64,000 nt of DNA. Origin: Candidatus Competibacteraceae bacterium. GTDB lineage: Bacteria > Bacteroidota > Bacteroidia > CAIKAF01. Made by a program: the position numbers and the translations under genes. Positions 56,441 to 64,000 of the stretch are shown one piece after another. The first letter of the stretch is position 1. The number at the start of each line of letters is the position of its first letter. The stretch is from positions 1 to 64,000 of the forward strand of contig JACSSC010000032.1 in NCBI GenBank assembly GCA_014879445.1. The letters run 5' to 3'. A model generated the notes under the pieces. The model saw nothing but the letters and a program-made list of their open reading frames with translations. It did not search any database and was not told where the DNA came from.

Positions 56441-57151
56441 ATGAAGAGATACCCTGAGAAGTACTCATGTTCCGATTGTTCTGCACGTCAGTTGTCAATA
56501 TTTCATAATTTTCCTGCTAATCATCTTCACGATGTGGATGTTGATAAAAGTTGTTTTGTGATGAAACGTGGAGAAATAATTTTTAATGAAGGTAACTTGC
56601 CACACGGCATATATTGCATAAGGAAGGGGAAAATTAAGATATTTAAAACCGGAAATGAAGGGCGTGACCAGATTGTAAAATTTGCCAAAACAGGTGATGT
56701 AATTGGGTATAGAGCATTGCTAAGTGGCGAAAAATATTCATCCTCCGCCGCCTGTCTTGAAGAAACGCAACTCTGTTTTATTCCTAAAAATTCGCTTTTA
56801 TCCTTGGTCGCAGGTCATTCATGTGTGGCAATGAATTTAATGCGATTTGCTTGTCATGAGCTCGGTACATCATCACGACTTATTACTAACATGGCCCAAA
56901 AATCAACCCGCGAACGCTTGGCTGAAATGCTATTAGTGCTGAAACAAAATTTTGGGATCGACAATGATGGTGCGCTGGATGTTAAACTTACTCGTGAAGA
57001 GTTAGGTAGTTTGGTTGGAACGGCTACCGAATCCGTTATCCGTTTGCTTAGCGATTTCAAAGAAGAAGGATTAGTTGAACTTAATGGTAAAAAAATTATA
57101 CCCAAAAATATTTCATCTCTTATCAAAGTAGGGAAAGTTATTGATATATGA
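56441..57151 (+). CDS. Crp/Fnr family regulator (Fnr-like, altered cluster site)
   Basis: A 236-aa regulator with cNMP-type sensor (GEIIFNEGNLPHGIYCIRKGKIKIF), dimer helix and C-terminal HTH (TREELGSLVGTATESVIRLLSDFKEEG). The N-terminus CSDCSARQLSIF lines up with E. coli Fnr CQDCSISQLCIPF: Cys10 and Cys13 match Cys20 and 23, but Fnr Cys29 is Ser19; Cys112 (QLCFIP) matches Fnr Cys122. An oxygen-labile cluster is thus uncertain. It is divergent from the copper ATPase gene, whose oxidase it may control. Confidence 0.87.
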   Translation: MKRYPEKYSCSDCSARQLSIFHNFPANHLHDVDVDKSCFVMKRGEIIFNEGNLPHGIYCIRKGKIKIFKTGNEGRDQIVKFAKTGDVIGYRALLSGEKYSSSAACLEETQLCFIPKNSLLSLVAGHSCVAMNLMRFACHELGTSSRLITNMAQKSTRERLAEMLLVLKQNFGIDNDGALDVKLTREELGSLVGTATESVIRLLSDFKEEGLVELNGKKIIPKNISSLIKVGKVIDI

Positions 57152-57248
57152 TTTATACCAAATATCAGGTTTTTACATGACAAACATCATTGTTTACAAT
57201 ATTGAGTAGCCCTAAATTTGTTCTGTTATTTTTATGTGTTGATTGTTT

Positions 57249-57923
57249 ATGATTACTAGAGAGGAGAAAAATTTGAATGGGTTGTGCGAAGCGATGAAGG
57301 ATGTTCTCAACTATTCCCCATCAGATTTGAAGGACTATTTCCACAAATCTGTAGAATTACGGCATTATGGCCCTAATGATTTGTTGTTTGATCAAGGAGA
57401 TGATCCTTGTGGCATTTTTTCAATTTATCAAGGCAGCGTTAAATTGTCAAGATACAGCGGAAAAAAAAATAAGCAAATCGTATTACTTGCCTCCAAAAAT
57501 GAGATGATGGGTATATCTGCTATTTTCAACAAACATCCGCTACTATATACAGCGCATGCGATGGAACCTACTCAGGTTTGTTATTTGCCTATTGACCAAG
57601 CAAATCACTTAGCACAAACCAATCCATTAGTGTTGGTTCCATTGATGAACAAAGTGAATGAGGCCATTGAAGAGTTAGAACGTCATACTGCATTGGTTAT
57701 GTCGTGTGATGCCAATACCGTTGTAATAAAAACATTGCAAAATCTTCAGCAAAAATTTGGTTCAGATAGTCATGGATTTATTAATATTAATTTACCTGCT
57801 AGAGATTTGGCCAATTATGTTTGCATGAGCAAAACCAATCTTTACAGGGCTTTGAATTATCTCAAAGAAAAAATGATTATCACATACGAAACCAATCGTT
57901 ACAAGATTTTTCATTTTGAATAA
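57249..57923 (+). CDS. Crp/Fnr family transcriptional regulator
   Basis: A 224-aa second Crp/Fnr protein, same strand. Sensor domain (GPNDLLFDQGDDPCGIFSIYQGSVKLS) and HTH (PARDLANYVCMSKTNLYRALNYLKEKMII) are clear. It lacks the N-terminal CxxC of its neighbour and has few Cys, so it probably senses something else. The ATG at 57249 is preferred to a TTG at 57243. The two regulators are distinct in sequence, not a recent duplication. Confidence 0.85.
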   Translation: MITREEKNLNGLCEAMKDVLNYSPSDLKDYFHKSVELRHYGPNDLLFDQGDDPCGIFSIYQGSVKLSRYSGKKNKQIVLLASKNEMMGISAIFNKHPLLYTAHAMEPTQVCYLPIDQANHLAQTNPLVLVPLMNKVNEAIEELERHTALVMSCDANTVVIKTLQNLQQKFGSDSHGFININLPARDLANYVCMSKTNLYRALNYLKEKMIITYETNRYKIFHFE

Positions 57924-57957
57924 TCCTCAATCGGTTACCCTTTTACCCTTTTTTTGT

Positions 57958-57965
57958 AGGTTTGC
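57958..57965 (+). promoter_or_regulatory. Candidate -7 element before trmB
   Basis: TAGGTTTG fits TAnnTTTG, 48 bases before the trmB ATG. No good -33 element is visible. Confidence 0.38.
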
Positions 57966-58013
57966 TGCCCTGAAAACAATTTCTGTTAGTTAGAGTAGAT
58001 ATATGTTGGCTGC

Positions 58014-58679
58014 ATGGGAAAGAACAAACATCTGAGATTTGCCGAAAACCGCACATTTGCCCATGTGTTTCAACCCGCTTATCATCAACTAATTAACGAG
58101 GGGTTCCCTCTAAAAGGAGCATGGCATACTTTTTTTGATAACAAGCAACCCGTTACCCTCGAACTAGGATGCGGAAAAGCCGAATATACAATTGGGTTAG
58201 CACTTATGTATCCGCAACGCAATTTTATTGGTATGGATGTGAAAGGTGCACGTTTTTGGAAAGGGGCCCGCTATGCACAAGATCATCAAATGCAAAATGT
58301 GGCTTTTATCCGCTCCCGAATAGATCAGATTAATCATTTCTTCTGTACCGAAGATACTATTAATGAAATTTGGATTACTTTTCCTGATCCACAGCCACGT
58401 GAGAGCAAAGAAAAAAAACGACTGACATCTCCCGAATTTCTTCACCGCTATCGACAATTTGCTATGCCCAACACCACAATTCATTTGAAAACCGACAGCA
58501 TTTCATTATATAATTATACTCTTGAAGTAATAAAAGATCATCATTTGCATATCATTACAGCTTCACAAAACATCGATTTGGACTTCCCTCATCATCCCGA
58601 ACTAAGTATTCAAACATTCTATGAATCCATTTGGCGCAAACAAGGTAAGCCCATTCATTACATTTCATTCAAACTATGA
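58014..58679 (+). CDS. trmB: tRNA (guanine-N7-)-methyltransferase
   Basis: A 221-aa SAM-dependent methyltransferase that modifies G46 of tRNA. Motif I (LELGCGKAEYT), FIGMDVKGARFWKGA, and the FPDPQPRESKEKKRLTSPEFL block are the family marks. It overlaps the next gene by 4 bp (ATGA type), a pairing with MGMT-like genes seen in Bacteroidota. Confidence 0.95.
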   Translation: MGKNKHLRFAENRTFAHVFQPAYHQLINEGFPLKGAWHTFFDNKQPVTLELGCGKAEYTIGLALMYPQRNFIGMDVKGARFWKGARYAQDHQMQNVAFIRSRIDQINHFFCTEDTINEIWITFPDPQPRESKEKKRLTSPEFLHRYRQFAMPNTTIHLKTDSISLYNYTLEVIKDHHLHIITASQNIDLDFPHHPELSIQTFYESIWRKQGKPIHYISFKL

Positions 58680-59011
58680 GTCATTCAGGATTTTTTGATA
58701 TGGTATATCAGGTAGTGAAGATGATCCCCCCGGGTCGTGTAACAAGTTATGGCGCCATTGCTCGTTATCTTGGCGATGCCAAATCGGCTCGTATGGTTGG
58801 ATGGGCTATGAACGCTTCTCATAATACAGATTCTAATATTCCGGCTCACCGCGTTGTGAATCGCAACGGACTTTTAACCGGCTTGGCACATTTTCCTGAT
58901 CCAGCTTATATGCAAAGAGCTCTGGAACAAGAAGGCATACGTATTCAAGAAAACAGAGTAATAAATTTGGATGAACATTTTTGGGACCCAATGGTTGAAT
59001 TAAGTTTATGA
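58676..59011 (+). CDS. Alkyltransferase-like (ATL) protein
   Basis: A 111-aa protein of the O6-alkylguanine-DNA alkyltransferase fold, but the active-site PCHR is PAHR here (Ala57), so it cannot accept alkyl groups. E. coli ATL has PWHR. The Arg finger (SARMVGWAMNAS) and DNA-binding HTH (PPGRVTSYGAIARYLG) are kept. Such proteins bind damaged bases and hand them to nucleotide excision repair. Overlaps trmB by 4 bp. Confidence 0.88.
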   Translation: MSHSGFFDMVYQVVKMIPPGRVTSYGAIARYLGDAKSARMVGWAMNASHNTDSNIPAHRVVNRNGLLTGLAHFPDPAYMQRALEQEGIRIQENRVINLDEHFWDPMVELSL

Positions 59012-59028
59012 ATTAATTAGTGAAATTT

Positions 59029-60120
59029 ATGATAACTAAAGATCAAATTATAGAAACGCTTCGTCGTGTTGAAGACCCGCAACAGAAAAAAGACCTGGTT
59101 TCATTGAACAGGGTTCTACGTGTTGATGTACTGGGTAATAAAATTATTTTGGACATAGAAACTTCGAGTCCGGCCATGCATGTTAAGAAGAAAATTGAAC
59201 AGCGCATCACAGCCATATTGCATGAATCATTTGGAAATGAAATTCAAATTGCCCTTAATTTAGTTGTTCAGGCGGCATCAACACGAACCGATAGCCATTC
59301 CATTCTTCCAGGTGTGAAAAATATTATTGCTGTAGGTTCTGGAAAGGGTGGCGTGGGCAAATCAACAGTAGCTTCAAATTTGGCCATTGCACTCATGAAA
59401 ACAGGCGCAAAAGTGGGCTTGATTGATGCTGATATATACGGCCCTTCAGTACCGGTTATGTTTGACACACAATACGTACGACCCAACGTAGTACAAAAAG
59501 AAGACGGCAAAACCTATATTGAACCAGTAGATAACTATGGCATTAAACTACTTTCTATCGGTTTTTTCTCCGATCTCAATCAGGCCGTTGTTTGGCGTGG
59601 ACCTATGGCAGCAAAAGCACTATCACAAATGTTTTCGGATGCCGAATGGGGCGAACTTGATTATTTACTGATTGACTTACCTCCTGGAACCGGCGATATC
59701 CCGCTTACTTTAGTTCAAACCGTGCCTGTTTCAGGCGCCATTATTGTAAGCACACCACAAGAGGTGGCTTTGGCCGATGTTAGAAAAGCACTTTCTATGT
59801 TTAATCACCCTAATATTCATGTGCCTATATTAGGTTTGGTAGAAAATATGGCATGGTTCACGCCTGCTGAATTGCCCGAAAACAAATACTATATATTTGG
59901 TAAAAATGGCGTAAAGAAACTTGCTGAAGAATTTCATGTGCCATTGCTAGCTCAGATTCCCCTTGTTCAGAGTATTTGTGAATCGGGAGATAAAGGCACG
60001 CCTGCTGTACTTCAAGAAACCAATCCAATTACACCTGTTTTTATAGAATTGGCCGAAAAAGTGATTGAACAACTTGATTTGATTTCAATTAAAAATACTG
60101 AAATTAGCGAAACCAATTAG
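59029..60120 (+). CDS. Mrp/ApbC family iron-sulfur cluster carrier ATPase
   Basis: A 363-aa P-loop ATPase: N-terminal DUF59-like part (EDPQQKKDLVSLNRVLRV), deviant Walker A GSGKGGVGKST from about residue 103, LIDADIYGPSVP and LIDLPPGTGDIPL. It delivers Fe-S clusters to apoproteins. The C-terminal CxxC of many Mrp proteins is not seen (SGDKGTPAVLQ instead). ATG at 59029 preferred over GTG at 59020. The HAD gene begins directly after its stop. Confidence 0.9.
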   Translation: MITKDQIIETLRRVEDPQQKKDLVSLNRVLRVDVLGNKIILDIETSSPAMHVKKKIEQRITAILHESFGNEIQIALNLVVQAASTRTDSHSILPGVKNIIAVGSGKGGVGKSTVASNLAIALMKTGAKVGLIDADIYGPSVPVMFDTQYVRPNVVQKEDGKTYIEPVDNYGIKLLSIGFFSDLNQAVVWRGPMAAKALSQMFSDAEWGELDYLLIDLPPGTGDIPLTLVQTVPVSGAIIVSTPQEVALADVRKALSMFNHPNIHVPILGLVENMAWFTPAELPENKYYIFGKNGVKKLAEEFHVPLLAQIPLVQSICESGDKGTPAVLQETNPITPVFIELAEKVIEQLDLISIKNTEISETN

Positions 60121-60756
60121 ATGACATCAAAACCTAAACACATCATCTTTGATTTGGGTGGTGTTATTTTAGATATAGATTATAATCGCCCAGTTGAAGC
60201 CCTGAAAAAAAAAGGCATTCATATAGGTTCGCAAATATTTTCTATCCAAAACCCTGATCCCGTATATGCACTATACGAAACAGGCCAACTTAATACCGAC
60301 GAGTTTTTATCATATCTCGCCGCTCAATCTCCACAACCCGTTACACACGACGAACTTATAGTTGCATGGAATTCAATTTTGGTAAACCTGCCTCTGCATC
60401 GAATTCTTATGCTACGAAACATCAAAAATGAATATGATACATTCTTACTAAGCAACATTAATGAAATGCATATTGAAGCTTTTGATAAAATGTATGCAAC
60501 ACACTTCCCAAAATCAACATTTTCAAATGAATTGGACAAAATATATTATTCATGTCGAATAGGATTTCGGAAACCAGAGCCACAGGCCTTCAAATATATA
60601 TTGCAAGACCAGGGTATTAATCCTGAAGATACTTTGTTTGCCGATGATTCTCTTACGCATATTCAACAAGCACGGCTACTTGGCTTGCAAACTTATCATA
60701 TCAGTCCTTCTACAGGGCAAAGCTTTGAGGCCCTGTGTGAATTTCTAGTTAGATAA
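60121..60756 (+). CDS. HAD-superfamily phosphatase (YihX-like)
   Basis: A 211-aa HAD hydrolase with nucleophile Asp11 in FDLGGVIL, DTFLLSNINEMH (motif II, Ser), a Lys in RIGFRKPEPQAF and FADDSLTHIQQARLLG (motif IV). The second Asp of motif I is Gly (DLG), as in YihX-type sugar phosphatases. The substrate is unknown. No gap after Mrp, so co-translation is likely. Confidence 0.88.
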   Translation: MTSKPKHIIFDLGGVILDIDYNRPVEALKKKGIHIGSQIFSIQNPDPVYALYETGQLNTDEFLSYLAAQSPQPVTHDELIVAWNSILVNLPLHRILMLRNIKNEYDTFLLSNINEMHIEAFDKMYATHFPKSTFSNELDKIYYSCRIGFRKPEPQAFKYILQDQGINPEDTLFADDSLTHIQQARLLGLQTYHISPSTGQSFEALCEFLVR

Positions 60757-60806
60757 GTTAATTACATTACCATAATATAACTTGAATTTTTCTTATCACA
60801 ATTATT

Positions 60807-61478
60807 TCAGTTGCTAAAAGGTGAATTGCGATTATGAATACGAATTGCACGTAAAGATAAATATATGCCAACCACCAAAGAAACGATTGCCCCAAGCCAA
60901 ATGAAAGGCACATCTTCTATCATCAGGAAAAAATCATAAGCGCCATGAAACAGAACGGATGAAAAGAATGCCATTCCTATAAATGCAAAACGATTTGATT
61001 TGGAAAATTTTGATAAACCCAAATAATACCCCATGATAATGCCAAAAGTAGCATGAGCCGGAACTGCTGTAAACATACGCATAATGGCAACTGTCCAACC
61101 ACCCTGCCAAACATACAAAACATTTTCAAGCGTGGCAAAGCCCATTGATACCATCACTGAATAGGTAATCCCGTCATAGGGTTCATTAAATGCATTTTTA
61201 CGATAAGCAAATACAAGAATAAACAACAATTTACTTAACTCTTCGGGCAATGCAATGCCAATAAATGCCTGGACAAACACATAATTTTTAATAATAGGCA
61301 AAGTATCTAATGCAAACTCAGCAATAACAGCCGGAACAACACTAATCATGCCCAGTATGAAAGAAAGAATCAAAATAGATAAAGGTTCTTTTTCGAATTT
61401 GTCGCGATAATAAACATATACAGCCAGCGCTAAGCCCGGAGCAATAGCGAGCCCCATAATAATAATGAGTTCTACCAT
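60807..61478 (-). CDS. PrsW family intramembrane metalloprotease
   Basis: A 223-aa protein of about seven TM helices with the PrsW signature: EELSKLLFI (EExxK), FATLENVLY (E), AVPAHATFG and FHGAYDFFL (His pairs). PrsW enzymes cut anti-sigma factors; the partner here is not known. It is the last gene of the minus-strand run and lies 23 bp after the transketolase half. Confidence 0.88.
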   Translation of the reverse strand: MVELIIIMGLAIAPGLALAVYVYYRDKFEKEPLSILILSFILGMISVVPAVIAEFALDTLPIIKNYVFVQAFIGIALPEELSKLLFILVFAYRKNAFNEPYDGITYSVMVSMGFATLENVLYVWQGGWTVAIMRMFTAVPAHATFGIIMGYYLGLSKFSKSNRFAFIGMAFFSSVLFHGAYDFFLMIEDVPFIWLGAIVSLVVGIYLSLRAIRIHNRNSPFSN

Positions 61479-61501
61479 GTTGGGTAATAATTTATAAAGA
61501 G

Positions 61502-62359
61502 CTAACGAACTATTAATGTTTCTGAATGGATACGTGCTTGTTCTTCACCATGTAATTCACGAATCAACGCCTCTACTTCATCATGGGTAAAATTACAGAA
61601 CCATCTGTCTGCGCGTTCTTGAATGCTTGGCAAGCCCTTCCCTCTTAGCGTGTCGGCAATGATAACTGTCGGCTTTCCAACTGATAATGGCAACGAAGAA
61701 AATGCATCCGCCATTTCGTCAAACTGATGTCCATTGATGCGCTTAACAGCACAACCAAATGATTCAAATTTTTGCTGCAGCGGCTCAAGAGGCAAAAGGT
61801 CTTCAGTACGAATATTGGCCTGAAAATGATTTCTGTCAACCAAAAAAATTAGGTTATCTAATTTATATGCTTGTGCTACCAACACGGCTTCCCATACAGT
61901 TCCTTCATTGAGTTCGCCATCGCCCGTTATCACTACAACACGGTTTGCATCGCCACGCATTTTTATATCAAGAGCAATGCCAACAGCCACTGAGGGTAAA
62001 TGACCCAAAGAACCTGAATAATATTCAATACCTGGAATCTGACGATTTGGATGCCAATATATAGTGTCATTTGATTTAAGGTGGTTTGCCAAACGGCTTT
62101 TATCCAGCCAACCCAACTCAACAAACAATCCATACAACGCCGGCACATCATGTCCTTTAGAGAGCAACAAATAATCGCGCTTAGGATTATCAAACATAGA
62201 TGGTCCAATTTGCAAAAATTCATTATACAAATACACTACCAAATCAGTACATGACAATGATGCACCCGTAAAACAACCACCATCAGTGCTCATACGGATA
62301 ATATGTTCACGAACCTTTAAGGCCTGAGATTCGAGTTCTTTTTTTCTTTCTGCTTTCAT
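61502..62359 (-). CDS. Transketolase N-terminal (TPP-binding) subunit
   Basis: A 285-aa half transketolase: substrate His in KGHDVPALYG, TPP/Mg motif GDGELNEGTVWEA (GDG...N) and NLIFLVDRNHFQ. The C-terminal half (pyrimidine and transketolase C domains) would be a second gene, but PrsW follows instead and the SpsF gene precedes. The partner may lie outside the window. With a cytidylyltransferase next to it, the pair could serve synthesis of an unusual sugar or polyol rather than central metabolism (inference). Confidence 0.9.
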   Translation of the reverse strand: MKAERKKELESQALKVREHIIRMSTDGGCFTGASLSCTDLVVYLYNEFLQIGPSMFDNPKRDYLLLSKGHDVPALYGLFVELGWLDKSRLANHLKSNDTIYWHPNRQIPGIEYYSGSLGHLPSVAVGIALDIKMRGDANRVVVITGDGELNEGTVWEAVLVAQAYKLDNLIFLVDRNHFQANIRTEDLLPLEPLQQKFESFGCAVKRINGHQFDEMADAFSSLPLSVGKPTVIIADTLRGKGLPSIQERADRWFCNFTHDEVEALIRELHGEEQARIHSETLIVR

Positions 62360-63165
62360 GCTCCGGTTTGTTTAGTTTGAGTTGCGTCAATAGTTTTTAA
62401 TTCATGAAGATGATTTCTGTACCAATTCACCCCTGCAAATTTGCTATTAATTTCATAAATCTCCGGTTTTTGGTTAAGCAAATTGAGAATATCATTCAGC
62501 CCAAAACCCGGATTGTTTTTATACAACTCTTCATATACTCTTGCGATGAAATGATAATCGGCCTCGTAATCAATCGTCCAACGATGACTCATCGAATAAT
62601 CCAAACCGCTATTCCACTTTACATTGTGGATACGAAATTCATCTGGTCTTTCCCAAATATACGGTGTAGTATGCTCTCTCTCCATTGGCATTTTTGCCTT
62701 TTCCCAAGCACTCTGTAAACATGACATGGACATTACCTCCACATCGTTACCATCAGGATACGATGGTGGATGAAGATTACTAACATAGTCAATATCAGGA
62801 AACATATCCAAGAATTGTTGTAATACATAATCAATAACCTGCGAATCAATCAAGGGGCAATCAGACGGTATTTTGGCCACTGCATCTGCATTGAAATAAA
62901 GAGCTGCTTGATAATGCCTGTCGAGAAGGTCTGTTGGATGACCTCTAAACAAGTTCCATGCATGCTGTTTGGATAATTCTTCAATGATATCATCTTCGGG
63001 TAATGTAGTTGTGGCTACCACAACCGTGCCTGAGTTCTGAGCATTTAATACTCGATGCACCATACGCACCAACAATGGCTCACCCGCTAATGGCATCATC
63101 ACTTTGCCCGGTAAACGAGAAGAACCGCTACGTGCCTGAATGACAGTAACCAGATGAGGCGTCAT
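62356..63165 (-). CDS. SpsF-like cytidylyltransferase
   Basis: A 269-aa nucleotidyltransferase with VIQARSGSSRLPGKVMMPLAG (nucleotide-binding loop), KIPSDCPLIDSQVIDYVL (metal-binding Asp) and the HTTPYIWERPDEF block. Spore-coat SpsF and acylneuraminate cytidylyltransferase-like proteins activate sugars for surface glycans. It overlaps both neighbours by 4 bp (ATGA type), so it is translationally coupled to the glycan gene before it and the transketolase half after it. Confidence 0.88.
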   Translation of the reverse strand: MTPHLVTVIQARSGSSRLPGKVMMPLAGEPLLVRMVHRVLNAQNSGTVVVATTTLPEDDIIEELSKQHAWNLFRGHPTDLLDRHYQAALYFNADAVAKIPSDCPLIDSQVIDYVLQQFLDMFPDIDYVSNLHPPSYPDGNDVEVMSMSCLQSAWEKAKMPMEREHTTPYIWERPDEFRIHNVKWNSGLDYSMSHRWTIDYEADYHFIARVYEELYKNNPGFGLNDILNLLNQKPEIYEINSKFAGVNWYRNHLHELKTIDATQTKQTGA

Positions 63166-64000
63166 GGGACGTGCGCTATTTCGTTTATCATTTCCTGAAG
63201 TAATCCGGCGTGTTTAGATAAAAACTCTTTGCCCGATCCGGGATAATAAATATATCGTCGTGCAATTTCGGCAATATAATGAGCCGATTTACCCTGATTC
63301 TGCATGGGCATCATTTTCTCCAAAAATTCTTTATCAAAATAAGAATGAACAGGTTTCCCCAATGCCATGCCTATATACACAACGGTTGAATATTGAGTGA
63401 TTAATTCCTGGCAGTTGGCTATCATCTGATTGGTATTGCCCTCCTGAAAAATCAGTGTGCCTTCAGGTGTATTTTCAGAAATTTCACGCTGAGCTCTTTC
63501 ATATAGCTCGTTTGGGTGCAGTTTGAAAAGCAATGTCCTTCCATCCGCTATTTTTACACAATGTTGGATGAATGAAACCCTGTCTTCATCTCTGAATGTT
63601 TCTCGTATATCGGATGTGCAAACAAGTACATAATCCTTATGAGGAAAATCGTTGCTTAGATACTGGGTGGCATTATCAAAATTAATCATACCTGTAACCA
63701 CGATTTTATCGCGCTCTGTACCCATATTGGCAAAATATTCTTTGTAACCTTCACTGGCTGCACAATAAATATCGGCCCTATTCATGCTGCCATTAAGAGA
63801 TGTACGTACGGCAAAATAAGCGGGCAATCGAAGACGCTTTACCCACTTCGACCAATTGGTTATCGGATCAATCATTCCTTCCTGTATCCAAATTGATTTT
63901 GTACGACGAGCAACAGGCGGATAAGAAACATCTACACACATAAAAACCAAATCGTATGCATGTCCACGTTGCATGCCTTTATAATCGTATTGCAGACCAT
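63162..64000 (-). CDS. Glycan biosynthesis protein, CDP-glycerol glycerophosphotransferase/epimerase-like (5' truncated)
   Basis: The frame runs past the window end on the minus strand; the codons before the ATG at 63974 stay open (GLQYDYKG), so the start is outside. Residues fit a GT-B-like fold: MINFDNA, LVCTSDIRE, LLFKLHPNE and ITQYSTVVYIGMALGKPV, which recall CDP-glycerol glycerophosphotransferases and UDP-GlcNAc 2-epimerase-like proteins of capsule clusters. I cannot choose between these. It overlaps SpsF by 4 bp. Confidence 0.7.
   Translation of the reverse strand, partial: GLQYDYKGMQRGHAYDLVFMCVDVSYPPVARRTKSIWIQEGMIDPITNWSKWVKRLRLPAYFAVRTSLNGSMNRADIYCAASEGYKEYFANMGTERDKIVVTGMINFDNATQYLSNDFPHKDYVLVCTSDIRETFRDEDRVSFIQHCVKIADGRTLLFKLHPNELYERAQREISENTPEGTLIFQEGNTNQMIANCQELITQYSTVVYIGMALGKPVHSYFDKEFLEKMMPMQNQGKSAHYIAEIARRYIYYPGSGKEFLSKHAGLLQEMINEIAHVP

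Noticed and set aside
58676-59011. Functional O6-methylguanine-DNA methyltransferase
   Set aside because: The acceptor Cys is Ala, so no alkyl transfer is possible.
1-64000. CRISPR array, tRNA, rRNA or insertion sequence
   Set aside because: I saw no regularly spaced direct repeats, no cloverleaf with a CCA-type end, no rRNA-like block and no transposase or integrase reading frame. Covariance-model searches were not possible here.

Overview
The window is a 64-kb stretch of a chromosome from an AT-rich member of the Bacteroidota. The evidence is a PorX-type two-domain regulator, the gliding genes gldE and gldD, three proteins with type IX secretion (T9SS) C-terminal sorting tails, a fused LpxC-FabZ enzyme, small-subunit B12 mutase genes, and several sites that match the Bacteroidota promoter form TTTG-N19-20-TAnnTTTG. 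Heptose, lipid A and capsule genes show a Gram-negative envelope. I cannot name the genus. No tRNA, rRNA, CRISPR array, transposase or integrase was found, and gene density is high.

Layout. 1-8931: end of a tail-fibre-like adhesin, a T9SS cargo protein, a helical-repeat protein, heptose adenylyltransferase with a flippase-like protein and panD, pheS, small conserved genes, a CvpA-like protein and a cell-wall amidase. 9031-11781: membrane pyrophosphatase fused to a YceI domain. 11875-16745: FabH-like synthase facing a serC-serA-DUF1015-yggS operon. 16851-24648: porX, then HD hydrolase-lpxD-lpxC/fabZ-ABC ATPase, ssb and gldE. 24645-33079: gldD, an export lipoprotein, Wzc-like kinase, rfbC, yidD, a VWA membrane protein, an esterase and a DNA glycosylase, closed by a perfect 20-bp stem-loop. 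33123-37550: a 1357-aa T9SS surface protein and a small exported partner whose signal peptide is interrupted. 37575-38169: the only long intergenic gap, with two short palindromes and a GC-rich folded element. 38170-39572: radical SAM/SPASM protein and rbfA.

39733-50972 is the most distinctive part. Nine same-strand genes follow one promoter: HyuA-like, HyuB-like, an uncharacterised 159-aa protein, RidA-like, acyl-CoA dehydrogenase, B12-binding mutase subunit, thiolase, a dehydrogenase-hydratase fusion and the large mutase subunit. Together they give a full beta-oxidation set with a coenzyme-B12 carbon-skeleton mutase and an ATP-dependent amide hydrolase or carboxylase module. This reads as one catabolic pathway whose substrate I cannot name; it is the best candidate for an undescribed system.

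50941-64000: a T9SS esterase, small lipoproteins, a 3'-5' exonuclease, a CcoI-type copper ATPase opposite two Crp/Fnr regulators, trmB, an alkyltransferase-like repair protein, Mrp, a HAD phosphatase, then a minus-strand set of PrsW, a half transketolase, a SpsF-like cytidylyltransferase and a truncated surface-glycan protein running off the window edge.
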